A DNA stretch of 64,000 nt from JAHCIE01 sp034431435 (lineage in GTDB: Bacteria; Chloroflexota; Anaerolineae; Epilineales; JAHCIE01). Every line of letters starts with the position of its first letter. The first letter of the stretch is position 1. Shown here one piece after another: positions 50,176 to 58,714 of the stretch. Under the pieces are notes generated by a model. It saw only the letters and a list, made by a program, of their open reading frames with translations, did not search any database and was not told the origin of the DNA. The stretch is from positions 97,022 through 161,021 of the forward strand of contig DAOUDG010000084.1 of NCBI GenBank assembly GCA_034431435.1, read 5' to 3'. The translations under genes were made by a program, and so were the position numbers.

Positions 50176-50199
50176 GGGCGTGAGAAGGCAAGAGTTGTC

Positions 50200-51102
50200 A
50201 TGTTTGAGTTCTTCGGCACCCTGAGCACGATCGTCGCGGGCTGGCTGCAATGGGTCTACTCCATTGTCGGCAGCTACGGCTGGACGATTATCATCTTTGG
50301 TATCCTGGTGCGCCTCATCACCTGGCCCCTCCAGTTGACGCAGATGCGCTCGGCGCGAGCCATGGCGGCGCTGGCGCCGCAGATGGAGGCGCTGAAGAAG
50401 AAGTACAAGGATGACCGGGAGAAGCTGTCCCAGGCGCAGATGGAACTGTATCGCGAGGCGGGGGTCAACCCGTTGGGCGGCTGCCTGCCGATGCTGATTC
50501 AGTTCCCCATTTTGATCATCCTGTACCAGGCGATTCAGAAACTGGCCGAGAACCCTGATTTCGCCGCCCCCTTCCTGTGGATTCCCAGCCTGGCCCATCC
50601 CGAGGGCATCCCGCCCATCTGGCCGTTTACCCAGTTCTACCCCACCATCGCCGCCGCAACCTACTTCTTCCCCATTCTCATCCTGCTCATGCTCGCTACG
50701 AGCCTGATTCAGCAGTCGATGATGCCGCAGACCTCAGCGGATCCGCAGGCGAAGCAGATGGGCTCGACCATGAAATACATGGGCATCTTCTTCACCTTTA
50801 TCTTCATTCCGCTGCCGTCGGGCCTGACCCTCTACTACGTGACGCAGAACGTCGTGGGTATCGTCCTCCAGTACCTGTTCATGGGGGCCAGTGGCCTGCC
50901 GATTCCCAACCCGCCGTGGATTCGCGAGCCGAAGCCGCTGGTTATCAGCGGTACGGCCACGGTAGCGGCCGAGGCCAGCACGAACGTATCGCCTACCCCA
51001 TCCACTTCAACCAATGGGCAGCCCGCGGAGGCCAAGCCGCCTGCTCAGGCCGCCGACAAGAGGCGCACGAATGTCCGAAGCAACAAGAAACGTAGAAGCT
51101 AG
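50200..51102 (+). CDS. yidC: Membrane protein insertase YidC/Oxa1 family
   Basis: 300 residues, the short form without the large periplasmic domain of proteobacterial YidC. Core: IIFGILVRLITWPLQLTQMR (the Arg in the groove), a charged hairpin EALKKKYKDDREKLSQAQME, then GGCLPMLIQFPILIILYQAI and three further membrane helices. The C-terminal 70 residues are a basic Pro/Ala-rich tail ending NKKRRS, typical of ribosome-binding tails. No lipobox. The 3' end overlaps the jag gene by 32 bp. Confidence 0.95.
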   Translation: MFEFFGTLSTIVAGWLQWVYSIVGSYGWTIIIFGILVRLITWPLQLTQMRSARAMAALAPQMEALKKKYKDDREKLSQAQMELYREAGVNPLGGCLPMLIQFPILIILYQAIQKLAENPDFAAPFLWIPSLAHPEGIPPIWPFTQFYPTIAAATYFFPILILLMLATSLIQQSMMPQTSADPQAKQMGSTMKYMGIFFTFIFIPLPSGLTLYYVTQNVVGIVLQYLFMGASGLPIPNPPWIREPKPLVISGTATVAAEASTNVSPTPSTSTNGQPAEAKPPAQAADKRRTNVRSNKKRRS

Positions 51103-51889
51103 AGGCAAGAACGTCGAAGACGCCATCCAGAGGGGGCTGGCGCAGCTGGGAGTCCGTCGCGATCAAGTTGACATCACGGTTCTCACCGAGGGCAGTCGCG
51201 GCATCCTCGGTATCGGCGCGGAAGATGCCCGCGTGCGCCTGACGGTCCTCGTCGCCGTCGCCCCACCCCCCGCTCGCCAGGCGGAGGTAGCCGCTTCCCA
51301 CCCCGTCGCTCCGCCGCCTCCTGCCTCAGAGTGGGACGACGACGAGGATGAGGGCGAGGACGAAGACGAGGCGGACGACCTGGACGAAATGCCCGACCGC
51401 ATGGTAGCGGGCGAGGGCGCGGCTGTCGAGCAGTTGGCCGCCCAGACAGTGCGCGAGATTGTCGGCCGCATGGGCCTCAGAGCCACCGTCACCGGCCGAC
51501 AGTCGCCGCCCGAAGAGGGCGACGAGAGCGTCGCCTATCTGGTGGACGTGCGAGGCTCGGATCTCAACTCACTGGTCGGGCGACGCGGTGAGGGGCTGGA
51601 CGCGCTCCAGTTCCTGACCCGCCTCATCGTCCAGCATCGTACCGGCGAGTGGGCCAGCATCGTCGTCGACGTGGATGGCTACCGCGAGCGCCGCGCCGAG
51701 AACCTGCGCCGCACCGCGCGGCAGATGGCCGAGCGCGTCAAGCGCGACGGCCGCTCCATTTCCCTGGAGCCGATGCCGCCCTACGAACGCCGCATCATCC
51801 ACCTGACCCTGCGCACCGACCCTGACGTGATGACGGTCAGCGTCGGTGAGGGTGACGCGCGCAAGGTGACAATTCGCCCCAAGAAATAA
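51071..51889 (+). CDS. jag: Jag (KhpB) RNA-binding protein
   Basis: 272 residues. Jag_N domain 1-60 (NVEARGKNVEDAIQRGLAQL, GSRGILGIGAEDARVRLTVL); a strongly acidic linker 88-106; KH domain ~115-205 with the GRRG loop at 170-173; R3H domain ~205-268 with R240-x3-H244 (ERRIIH). With KhpA it binds RNA in many bacteria and is linked to cell division. The start ATG lies inside the 3' end of yidC (another frame), so the two are co-translated. Confidence 0.95.
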   Translation: MSEATRNVEARGKNVEDAIQRGLAQLGVRRDQVDITVLTEGSRGILGIGAEDARVRLTVLVAVAPPPARQAEVAASHPVAPPPPASEWDDDEDEGEDEDEADDLDEMPDRMVAGEGAAVEQLAAQTVREIVGRMGLRATVTGRQSPPEEGDESVAYLVDVRGSDLNSLVGRRGEGLDALQFLTRLIVQHRTGEWASIVVDVDGYRERRAENLRRTARQMAERVKRDGRSISLEPMPPYERRIIHLTLRTDPDVMTVSVGEGDARKVTIRPKK

Positions 51890-51897
51890 GGCGCCGC

Positions 51898-52749
51898 ATG
51901 ACCACTCCTGACTACGTCGTCGTCGGCCATGTGACGAAAGACCTCCGCCCCGGTGGTTTCACCGTAGGCGGCACCGCCACCTACGCCGCCGCCGCTGCCC
52001 AGCGCCTCGGCCGCACCGCCGCTATCGTGACCAGCGCCGCCGACGACCTCGACCCGGCGCTTCTCCCGCCCGGCGTGCTGCTGCACCGCACCCCGTCCGC
52101 CCTCACCACAACCTTCGAGAACACCTACCACGACGGCCACCGCACGCAGTTCCTGCGCGCTGTCGCGGGGCAGCTCGGCTGTGCCGATGTGCCACCCGCC
52201 TGGCGCACCGCTCCCATCGCCCATCTCGGCCCCCTGGCCCAGGAGGTCGATCCCGCATTGGTCGATTGCTTCCCGCTGTCGATACAGGGGACGACACCCC
52301 AGGGCTGGATGCGCGCCTGGGACGCCGAGGGCCGCGTGCGTTACACGCCCTGGACCTCGGCGCCCACGGTTCTGCGCCGCGCCAACGTGCTCATCTTCAG
52401 TGAGGAAGACGTGCGCCTGGACGAGCAGGTCATCAACCAGTTGACCGGTCTCGCCACCCTATCCGTGGTGACGCGCGGCCGGCGCGGGGCGGACGTGTGC
52501 GTTGATGGCAAGATGATCCACTTCCCCGCCTACGCGGCGACTGAGGTGGATCCGACGGGCGCGGGCGACGTCTTCGCTACCGCGTTCCTTATCCGCTACC
52601 AGGAGACCGGCGACTGGACCCAGGCGGCCGAGTTCGCCAACGCGGCCGCCTCCTTTGTCATCGAAGGCCCCGGCATCTCGACCCTGCCCACCCGCGAGCA
52701 GGTACTGACGCGCATCCAGTCGGGCCGCATCATCACCACGGTCCGCTAG
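51898..52749 (+). CDS. PfkB-family carbohydrate kinase
   Basis: 283 residues, ribokinase-like fold. VVVGHVTKDLRPGGFTVGGT and AAAAQRLGRTAAIVTSAADD in the N-terminal lid; the catalytic motif EVDPTGAGDVFATAFLIRYQ (anion-hole GAGD, base Asp) near the C-terminus. Phosphorylates a sugar or nucleoside with ATP; substrate unknown. It interrupts the usual jag-parA order, 8 bp after jag and 6 bp before parA, so it is likely in the same transcript. Confidence 0.9.
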   Translation: MTTPDYVVVGHVTKDLRPGGFTVGGTATYAAAAAQRLGRTAAIVTSAADDLDPALLPPGVLLHRTPSALTTTFENTYHDGHRTQFLRAVAGQLGCADVPPAWRTAPIAHLGPLAQEVDPALVDCFPLSIQGTTPQGWMRAWDAEGRVRYTPWTSAPTVLRRANVLIFSEEDVRLDEQVINQLTGLATLSVVTRGRRGADVCVDGKMIHFPAYAATEVDPTGAGDVFATAFLIRYQETGDWTQAAEFANAAASFVIEGPGISTLPTREQVLTRIQSGRIITTVR

Positions 52750-52755
52750 AGCGGC

Positions 52756-53529
52756 ATGCCGATGGGCCACGTCTACGCCCTCGCCAATCAGAAGGGCGGC
52801 GTTGGCAAGACGACCACCGCCGTCAGCCTGGCCGACGGCCTGGCGATTCGGGGCCAGCGCACGCTGCTCATCGACGTCGACCCCCAGGCTAACGCCACGA
52901 GTTCCCTCGGCTTCGATAAGCAGCACATCCAGCCCTCGCTGTATGCCGTTCTGCTTCAGGATATGCCCCTGCGCGACATCCTCTTGCCCACGGCTCGCCC
53001 TCAACTGGCCCTGGCCCCCTCCGCGCCCGCTCTGGCCGGGGCCGAGGTTGATCTGGTCTCCGAGTTGGGTCGCGAGTATCGGCTGCGGGACGCGCTGGCT
53101 GCCGTGCGCGACGAATACGACTATGTCATCATCGACTGCCCGCCCAGCCTGGGTCTCCTGACCATCAACGCCCTGGCGGCGGCGGACGGCGTCATCATCC
53201 CCGTGCAGTGCGAGTACCTGCCACTGGAAGGTTTGGCGATGCTCATGCAGACCATCGAGCTGGTGCGGCGGCGGCTCAACCCCCGGCTGACCATCCAGGG
53301 GGTAATGATGACCATGTACGACGGGCGCACCAACCTGGCGCAGCAAGTAGTAGGCGAGGTACGCGACCATTTCGGGGCGCGGCTATTCTCGACGATTGTG
53401 CCGCGTAGTGTGCGCCTCAGCGAAGCGCCCAGTTTTGGCCGCACCATCTTTCAGTACGCGCCCTCCTCCCCCGGCGGCGTGGCGTATGCGCGCCTCGCCG
53501 AGGAGTTGCTGGCGCGTGACAGCCGCTGA
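52756..53529 (+). CDS. parA: Chromosome partitioning ATPase ParA (Soj)
   Basis: 257 residues. Deviant Walker A ANQKGGVGKTTTAVSLADGL, DVDPQANATSSLGF, IIDCPPSLGLLTINALAAAD (Walker B) and QCEYLPLEGLAMLMQTIEL. Chromosomal ParA lacks the N-terminal HTH of plasmid SopA types, as here. It forms ATP-dependent dimers on DNA and moves ParB-parS complexes. Adjacent to parB (9 bp). Confidence 0.96.
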   Translation: MPMGHVYALANQKGGVGKTTTAVSLADGLAIRGQRTLLIDVDPQANATSSLGFDKQHIQPSLYAVLLQDMPLRDILLPTARPQLALAPSAPALAGAEVDLVSELGREYRLRDALAAVRDEYDYVIIDCPPSLGLLTINALAAADGVIIPVQCEYLPLEGLAMLMQTIELVRRRLNPRLTIQGVMMTMYDGRTNLAQQVVGEVRDHFGARLFSTIVPRSVRLSEAPSFGRTIFQYAPSSPGGVAYARLAEELLARDSR

Positions 53530-53538
53530 GGGTTTGCC

Positions 53539-54423
53539 ATGTCCAAGCCACTGGGACGCCTGGGGCGGGGTCTGGGTTCACTCATTCCGGGCGCCGACGA
53601 GCCGCTTTCGACCCCCTCCGGCCCGACAGTGATCGAGGTCTCCGTCGACGCCATCAGCCCCAACCCCTACCAGCCCCGCCACGTGATCGACCCGGCGGCC
53701 ATCGACGACCTGGCGGCCTCGATTCGCGAGCACGGCCTGATTCAGCCGCTGGTCGTCACGGCGCGCTCCGGCGGGTATCAGCTCATCGCCGGCGAGCGGC
53801 GCTGGACGGCGGCGCAACGGGCGGGGCTACAGACGGTGCCGGTCATCGTCAAGGAGGCCACGGCCCAGGCGATGCTGGAGCTGGCGCTGGTGGAGAATAT
53901 CCAGCGCGCCGATCTCAACGTCCTGGAAGAGGCCGAGGCCTATCAACAACTCAACGACGATTTCGGCCTGACTCACGACCAGATCGCCGAGCGGGTTGGC
54001 AAGAGCCGCGTCGCCGTGACCAACACGATTCGCCTGCTGCGCCTGGAGACGCCGCTGCGCGAGGCCATTGCCCAGGGCCGCATCAGCGCCAACCACGGGC
54101 GGGCCTTGTTGCCTTTGTCCCCAGAGCTACAGGTGCGCGTATTGGCCCTGGTCGAGCAGGGCGACCTGAACGCGCGCCAGACCGAAGCCCTCGTTCGCCG
54201 CGTGCAGGCGCAGGGGGCGGCCGCGCCTGCGCCCACCCCGCTCCCTGCCCCCGATACGACCCGCCTCGAGGACGAGTTCCGCCAGGCGTTGGGCACGAAG
54301 GTCGATCTGGTGCGGGGCAAGAAGGGCGGCCGCCTGGTGATTCACTTCTACTCAGACGACGAGCTTCAGGGCCTGTACGATACTCTCATTCGCGGATCAT
54401 CCACCGACCGAGACACCTCATGA
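53539..54423 (+). CDS. parB: Chromosome partitioning protein ParB (Spo0J)
   Basis: 294 residues. N-terminal CTPase/ParB domain: PYQPRHVIDPAAIDDLAASI, EHGLIQPLVV, the CTP-binding GERRWTAAQRAGLQTVPVIV and ENIQRADLNVLEEAEAYQQL. Then HTH (LTHDQIAERVGKSRVAVTN) and the C-terminal dimerisation region (LVIHFYSDDELQGLYDTLI). It binds parS sites and slides as a CTP clamp. The stop overlaps the next ATG (ATGA). No perfect parS palindrome is visible in the window. Confidence 0.96.
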   Translation: MSKPLGRLGRGLGSLIPGADEPLSTPSGPTVIEVSVDAISPNPYQPRHVIDPAAIDDLAASIREHGLIQPLVVTARSGGYQLIAGERRWTAAQRAGLQTVPVIVKEATAQAMLELALVENIQRADLNVLEEAEAYQQLNDDFGLTHDQIAERVGKSRVAVTNTIRLLRLETPLREAIAQGRISANHGRALLPLSPELQVRVLALVEQGDLNARQTEALVRRVQAQGAAAPAPTPLPAPDTTRLEDEFRQALGTKVDLVRGKKGGRLVIHFYSDDELQGLYDTLIRGSSTDRDTS

Positions 54424-55184
54424 CGACGACCCAGACCACGCCGCCCATCTGTGACTACGAAGGCAGCCCCTACCGCACGGCCTTCTGGAACGACGAACGC
54501 CGCTACGAGGACCTCGTCGATCGCGCCGCCCTGGCCGCGCTGCTGCCGACGCGCGGCCGTCGCCTGGCTGAGATCGGGGCGGGCTTCGGCCGCCTGGCCG
54601 ACCTGTACAGTGGCTACGACCACGTCATCCTGCTCGACTACTCTAGCTCCTTGCTGCGCGAGGCCCAGACGCACCTGGGCCGCAACGGTCGCATCTCCTA
54701 CGTCGTCGCCAACATGTACGCCCTGCCCCTGGCAGACGGCGCGCTGGACACCGTGGTTACGGTGCGCGTCCTGCATCACGCCAAAGACCTGCCCGCCGTA
54801 GTGGGCGAGATTGGCCGCGCGTTGCGCCACGGCGGCGTGTACGTCACCGAGTACGCCAACAAGCGCAACCTGAAAGCCATCGCTCGCTGGCTGCTGGGGC
54901 GGCAGCCCGACAACCCCTTCGACGCCCAGCCCTACGAGTTCGCTCTCCTCAACATCGACTTCCACCCCGACGCAGTGGAGGGTGCGCTGGCCGACGCCCG
55001 CCTCGACGTCGAAGACCAGCGCGCGGCGTCGATGTTCCGCATCTGGTGGCTCAAGCGCCTGGTGCGCCCCGACGACCTGGCCGCCCTCGACCGCCTCTTG
55101 CAGCGGCCAACCGCTCGCCTGCGCCTATCCCCTAGCGTCTTCCTGCGCAGTCGCCGCCGCGCGGCGGCTACGCAGCAGGCATAG
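54420..55184 (+). CDS. Class I SAM-dependent methyltransferase
   Basis: 254 residues. SAM-binding motif I LAEIGAGFGRLADL, motif with VILLDYSSSLLREA (acidic end of strand 2), ALPLADGALDTVVTVRVLHH (motif IV/post-I region) and LRHGGVYVTEYANKRNL. Methyltransferase_11 type; acceptor unknown. Translationally coupled to parB by ATGA, an unusual partner; the hairpin at 55265-55292 ends the transcript. Confidence 0.88.
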   Translation: MTTTQTTPPICDYEGSPYRTAFWNDERRYEDLVDRAALAALLPTRGRRLAEIGAGFGRLADLYSGYDHVILLDYSSSLLREAQTHLGRNGRISYVVANMYALPLADGALDTVVTVRVLHHAKDLPAVVGEIGRALRHGGVYVTEYANKRNLKAIARWLLGRQPDNPFDAQPYEFALLNIDFHPDAVEGALADARLDVEDQRAASMFRIWWLKRLVRPDDLAALDRLLQRPTARLRLSPSVFLRSRRRAAATQQA

Positions 55185-55194
55185 CGACCCCAGG

Positions 55195-55248
55195 CGGGTA
55201 AGCACGCGGGCTTGCCTCAAGCGGGTAAGCACGGGAGCTTACCCCTAC
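55195..55248. repeat. Two tandem 8-bp-stem/6-nt-loop hairpin repeats
   Basis: Second copy: GGGTAAGC (55223-55230), loop ACGGGA, GCTTACCC (55237-55244), then CTAC. First copy, degenerate: GGGTAAGC (about 55196-55203) and GCTTGCC after a 6-nt loop. Same scaffold as the copy at 27448, with other stem bases but paired (compensating changes). Confidence 0.7.
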
Positions 55249-55264
55249 AGCGCACTCCAACGTA

Positions 55265-55292
55265 GAGGGCGTCCCCCCAGGGGAACGCCCTC
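55265..55292. terminator. Bidirectional hairpin between the parAB cluster and the LPTTG gene
   Basis: GAGGGCGTCCCC (55265-55276) pairs with GGGGAACGCCCTC (55280-55292) with one bulge. Convergent genes on both sides. Confidence 0.65.
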
Positions 55293-55329
55293 ATGTGATG
55301 TCTGACGCGGCTGGTATTGACGCCGGCGC

Positions 55330-55908
55330 TTACGCATTCAGGCGGCGTGCGGCGAGACCCGCGCCCACCAGGACCACACCCAGGACGGCCAGCCACAGCA
55401 GCGGCAGGCCACCGTCATTGCCGCCGGTCGTCGGCAGGGCCGACGGAGTCGGCGCGGCGGTCGCGGCAGCGGGCGCGGCGGCGGCAGCAGCGGCTGGCAC
55501 GGCGGTGGGGGTCGGCTTAGTCTTCAGCGCCATCGAGGTGATCTTGCCATTCTCGACGGTGGCTTCGGCCAGCAGATTCGAGCCGGCGCTGGGCTTGATT
55601 TCCCAGCTGACCTTGTTGCCATCGACCTTGAGGCTGCCCGCGACCAGCTCGTACTTCACCTTGTCGACATTGATGCGCGCATCCAGCCAGGACTGGATGA
55701 GGCCCGGGCTCGTGTAGACATCGGCCGGCGTTCGCACGACGGCGGTAGGCGCGAACAGCGCCAGGGCATCGGCCGGTTTGCCGCCGTTGAAGGCGGTGTT
55801 GAAGGCCGTGACGACCTGCTCGGGGCCTGTAGCCTGGGCGAAGGCAGCGGGCGTGAGGGCCAGGGCGGCCAGCAGGACGAGGGCCAGCAGCACTACCAGC
55901 TTCTTCAT
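55330..55908 (-). CDS. Secreted NTF2-like protein with LPxTG-type C-terminal tail
   Basis: 192 residues. Signal peptide 1-25 (VVLLALVLLAALALTPAAFA). Residues ~27-130 are a SnoaL/NTF2-like fold (EQVVTAFNTAFNGGKPADAL, ALFAPTAVVRTP). A Pro/Ala/Thr linker leads to ALPTTGGNDGG, a hydrophobic helix (LLWLAVLGVVLVGAGLAA) and RRLNA, which is the arrangement of a cell-wall sorting signal: LPxTG, helix, positive tail. A sortase should exist elsewhere. Good promoter upstream and AAAGGAG before the ATG. Confidence 0.82.
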   Translation of the reverse strand: MKKLVVLLALVLLAALALTPAAFAQATGPEQVVTAFNTAFNGGKPADALALFAPTAVVRTPADVYTSPGLIQSWLDARINVDKVKYELVAGSLKVDGNKVSWEIKPSAGSNLLAEATVENGKITSMALKTKPTPTAVPAAAAAAAPAAATAAPTPSALPTTGGNDGGLPLLWLAVLGVVLVGAGLAARRLNA

Positions 55909-55971
55909 GGTTTGGTTCTCCTTTGTGATCGAAGAATCGACGACTGCCTAGCGGGTGACCGCTTCTCCCCT

Positions 55972-56000
55972 ATTATCCCACCAGCCCCACGTCGAGTCAA
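55972..56000 (-). promoter_or_regulatory. Promoter of the LPTTG protein gene
   Basis: Minus strand: TTGACT (55995-56000), 17 bp, GATAAT (55972-55977). The best -35/-10 match in the window. Confidence 0.7.
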
Positions 56001-56025
56001 CCCGCCCGTCATATCGAGCGGTGGG

Positions 56026-57588
56026 TTAGTGCGGCGCCAGGCGCGGTGCGAATCTCCCCGCCGCGCGCCGAACCAGCGCCATCTCCGGCGCGCCCAGGGC
56101 GGAGGCTGCCGCCAGGTAGGCGGCTCCGCCTGCCACGGTAGCCACGATGGCAACGAGGGCGCCCGGCCAGGGACGCAGCAGAATCAGCGCAGCGCCCAGG
56201 ACGAGGGCCATCACGGCGCTGGCGGCCACCGTGCGGGCCAGCGAGGGCCACAGCGACCCACCCTCGACGCCCCCCAGTCGCCGCCGCAGGATGAGGACGA
56301 GCGCCAGCGCCTCGACCGTCGTGGCGATGGAGTTCGCCAGGGCCAGGCCGCCTTGCTCTAGTGGTGCGATGAGCGCCAGGCTCAGGCCGACGTTGAGGGC
56401 CATCGCGGCCACACCGAAGACGACCGGCGTCAGGGTGTCGTGCAAGGCATAGTAGGCGCGCGTCACGATTTCCAGGGCGCAGTGGGCGACGAGACCCAGG
56501 GCGAAGAACTGGAGGGTGTAGGCTGTGAGGGCGGTCGACTCAACCGTAAACTGTCCCCGCTGAAACAACAACTGGATGAGGGGGACGCGCAGCATGATGA
56601 GGCCGACCGTGGCGGGCACGCTGACGAACAGAATCAGGCGCAGGAGGTAGTTGAACGTGTCGCGCAGCGCGTCGCGCTCGCCGCGCCCGACCTGAGCCGA
56701 GAAGGTCGGAAACACCGCCTGGGCGATGGACTGGGCGAACACGCCGACAGGCAGCATGAGCAGCATCCAGGCGTAGCTCAGCGCGGCGACGCGGGCCGGG
56801 CCATCCGGCAGCCGCGACGCCAGGTTGACGTTGACGATGAAGTTGATCTGCACCGCCGCCATGCCCAGCACGCGCGGACCGAGCAGCCTGCCCACCTCCC
56901 TCACCCGCTGGTTGTGCCGACCGAAGGTCCAGAAGTAGGTGTTGGGGATGCGCCGCAGTCCCGGTAACTGCACGCCCAGGTGGAGCGCGGAGCCGATGAC
57001 GACGCCCACCGCCAGCCCGCGCACGCCCAGACCCAGGGGGGCCAGGACCGTCGCGCCGAAGATGATCGCCAGGTTATACACGATGGGCGACAACGAGGGT
57101 AGGAAGAACCGCTGGTGTGAATTGAGAATCGCCATGATCAGCCCGCTCACCCCAAACAGGACCGGCGAGACGAGCATCACCCGCACCAGGGCGGCTGTCA
57201 GGGCCTGTTCCTCCGGCGGGTACTCCGGCACGATGAGTTGGGTGGTGATCTGCGGGGCGAAGACGGCGGCGACGATGGCCCCCAAGATGAGGAACACCGT
57301 CAGCAGATTCATGATCGCGCTCGCCAGCCGCCACGCCTCATCCTGCTCGCGGCGGGCCAGGGCGGCAGCAAAGACCGGGATGAAGGCTGAGCCGATGGCC
57401 CCCGCCCCGATGACGTTGAACAGAAAGTCGGGGACGCGGAAGGCGGCCAGGTACGCGCCATAGTCGGGGTTGGTGCCGAACTGATAGGCTAACACCGACT
57501 CGCGAATCAGCCCCAGCAGGCGGCTGGCGACGAACGAGGCCATCAGAATGAGAGTGGCCCCCGCCAGGCTGCCTTGACGTGCGCTCAA
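56026..57588 (-). CDS. murJ: Lipid II flippase MurJ (MviN)
   Basis: 520 residues, about 14 hydrophobic segments of the MOP/MATE fold. ASFVASRLLGLIRESVLAYQ, AFRVPDFLFNVIGAGAIGSAF and FIPVFAAALARRE are the MurJ N-terminus; NINLA-type helices and RIPNTYFW follow. Expected to flip lipid II across the membrane for peptidoglycan synthesis, which fits a cell that also has MurA. Only one gene on this transcript in the window, after a hairpin. Confidence 0.93.
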   Translation of the reverse strand: MSARQGSLAGATLILMASFVASRLLGLIRESVLAYQFGTNPDYGAYLAAFRVPDFLFNVIGAGAIGSAFIPVFAAALARREQDEAWRLASAIMNLLTVFLILGAIVAAVFAPQITTQLIVPEYPPEEQALTAALVRVMLVSPVLFGVSGLIMAILNSHQRFFLPSLSPIVYNLAIIFGATVLAPLGLGVRGLAVGVVIGSALHLGVQLPGLRRIPNTYFWTFGRHNQRVREVGRLLGPRVLGMAAVQINFIVNVNLASRLPDGPARVAALSYAWMLLMLPVGVFAQSIAQAVFPTFSAQVGRGERDALRDTFNYLLRLILFVSVPATVGLIMLRVPLIQLLFQRGQFTVESTALTAYTLQFFALGLVAHCALEIVTRAYYALHDTLTPVVFGVAAMALNVGLSLALIAPLEQGGLALANSIATTVEALALVLILRRRLGGVEGGSLWPSLARTVAASAVMALVLGAALILLRPWPGALVAIVATVAGGAAYLAAASALGAPEMALVRRAAGRFAPRLAPH

Positions 57589-57686
57589 CGGCGTCTCCTG
57601 TGGGTTGTCAGAGTGCCGTCCATTCTACTCGCAGCGCGCCGCCCGCGCCACTTTGAGCGGATGATACTCACGTCGCGCCAGACGCA

Positions 57687-57725
57687 CGCGGCCCCGCAGG
57701 CCAGTGGATTGCCTGCGGGGCCGCG
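57687..57725 (-). terminator. Perfect 15-bp hairpin after the META lipoprotein gene
   Basis: Left arm 57687-57701 and right arm 57711-57725 pair perfectly around a 9-nt loop. It lies 45 bp past the lipoprotein stop, before murJ. No T-run on either strand. Confidence 0.7.
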
Positions 57726-57769
57726 CTTCCGCCGCGCCGGGGTTCAGCGAGGCGCCTCGGTGGGAGCCA

Positions 57770-58618
57770 CTACGACTTCGTGAATACCAGCGTCATACCC
57801 TCGGCGGCCTTCAGTGTCAGGCGGTCGCCGTCGCGGGCGAAAGCGAGAGTTCCGGCGAGCGCCTTGAGGTAGGTCGCCTCCTGCTCCATGACGCCGGGCG
57901 CGGGGCACATCATGCGCGTCGACGCGCCCTGGCCTACCTGGAGCTTGCCCGCCTCCTCGGTGTAGGTGGCGCTGTAGCGGTTGCAGCCTGCCGAGCCGCT
58001 GACGCGCCCATCGAGGCCAAACTCGATGGTGACGGGACTGGGGCTACTGACGGGGGGCTGGCCAGCCATCGCAGTCAGGGTCCAGGCCGTACCCGCCAGG
58101 CTGGTTTCCGGTGACGTTACTGGCGCGGGCGTCTTGCTTACCACCTCGAGCAGGGTGTAGACTTTCGACGAGGCGTCGGCCGGGATAGGCTGGGGGGCGT
58201 CGGTGACGCGCACGCGGAGCGTGTAGTTGTAGCCCGGCTCGAAGCTGAAGCCCTGGATGGTGTTGAAGAAGTTAGTCCAGGGGCCGTTGGGATCCTCGCG
58301 GACCATGTAACACTTCATGGGGGCGACGCCCACGCAGTCGCGCATCACGGGGCCAACGTACAGGGTCTTCTCGACCGAAGCGGGGGTGGTCACAATTCTC
58401 TCCGTGGGCCTGGGCAAAGGCGGGGCCATCGTCGGCGGGACGGTCGGGCGAGTGGCGGCCGCGCTTGTGGCGGTTGGTAGCACGGCGGGCGCGCTCGTGG
58501 CGGTGGGTCGCGGCTGCGCAGCGGTGGGCGACGACGGCGCGCCGCACGCAGCGAGGGTCGCCAGCGTCAGGCCCAGCGCAACGGCGGAGCCGGCCGCCTG
58601 TCGAAGTCGCATCTTCAT
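57770..58618 (-). CDS. Lipoprotein with META domain
   Basis: 282 residues. Lipobox TLAACG (Cys about residue 25) after a signal peptide, then a Thr/Pro-rich spacer to ~75. Residues ~85-165 (VGPVMRDCVGVAPMKCYMVR, GFSFEPGYNYTLRVRV) match a DUF4377-type domain. The C-terminal ~105 residues are a META/HslJ domain (LAGTAWTLTAMAG, GRVSGSAGCNRYSATY, CPAPGVMEQEATYLKAL). META/HslJ proteins are linked to heat and novobiocin resistance; function is unknown. The start gives MKMRLRQAAG. Confidence 0.85.
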   Translation of the reverse strand: MKMRLRQAAGSAVALGLTLATLAACGAPSSPTAAQPRPTATSAPAVLPTATSAAATRPTVPPTMAPPLPRPTERIVTTPASVEKTLYVGPVMRDCVGVAPMKCYMVREDPNGPWTNFFNTIQGFSFEPGYNYTLRVRVTDAPQPIPADASSKVYTLLEVVSKTPAPVTSPETSLAGTAWTLTAMAGQPPVSSPSPVTIEFGLDGRVSGSAGCNRYSATYTEEAGKLQVGQGASTRMMCPAPGVMEQEATYLKALAGTLAFARDGDRLTLKAAEGMTLVFTKS

Positions 58619-58714
58619 TACTGCTTTGTCTCCTGGCTCGTCATAACGCTCATTGCCTTGAGGCAGGCTTTCTACACGAGCAAAGAGACGCGGGGGGGCC
58701 GAAAAAGGTTCCCT

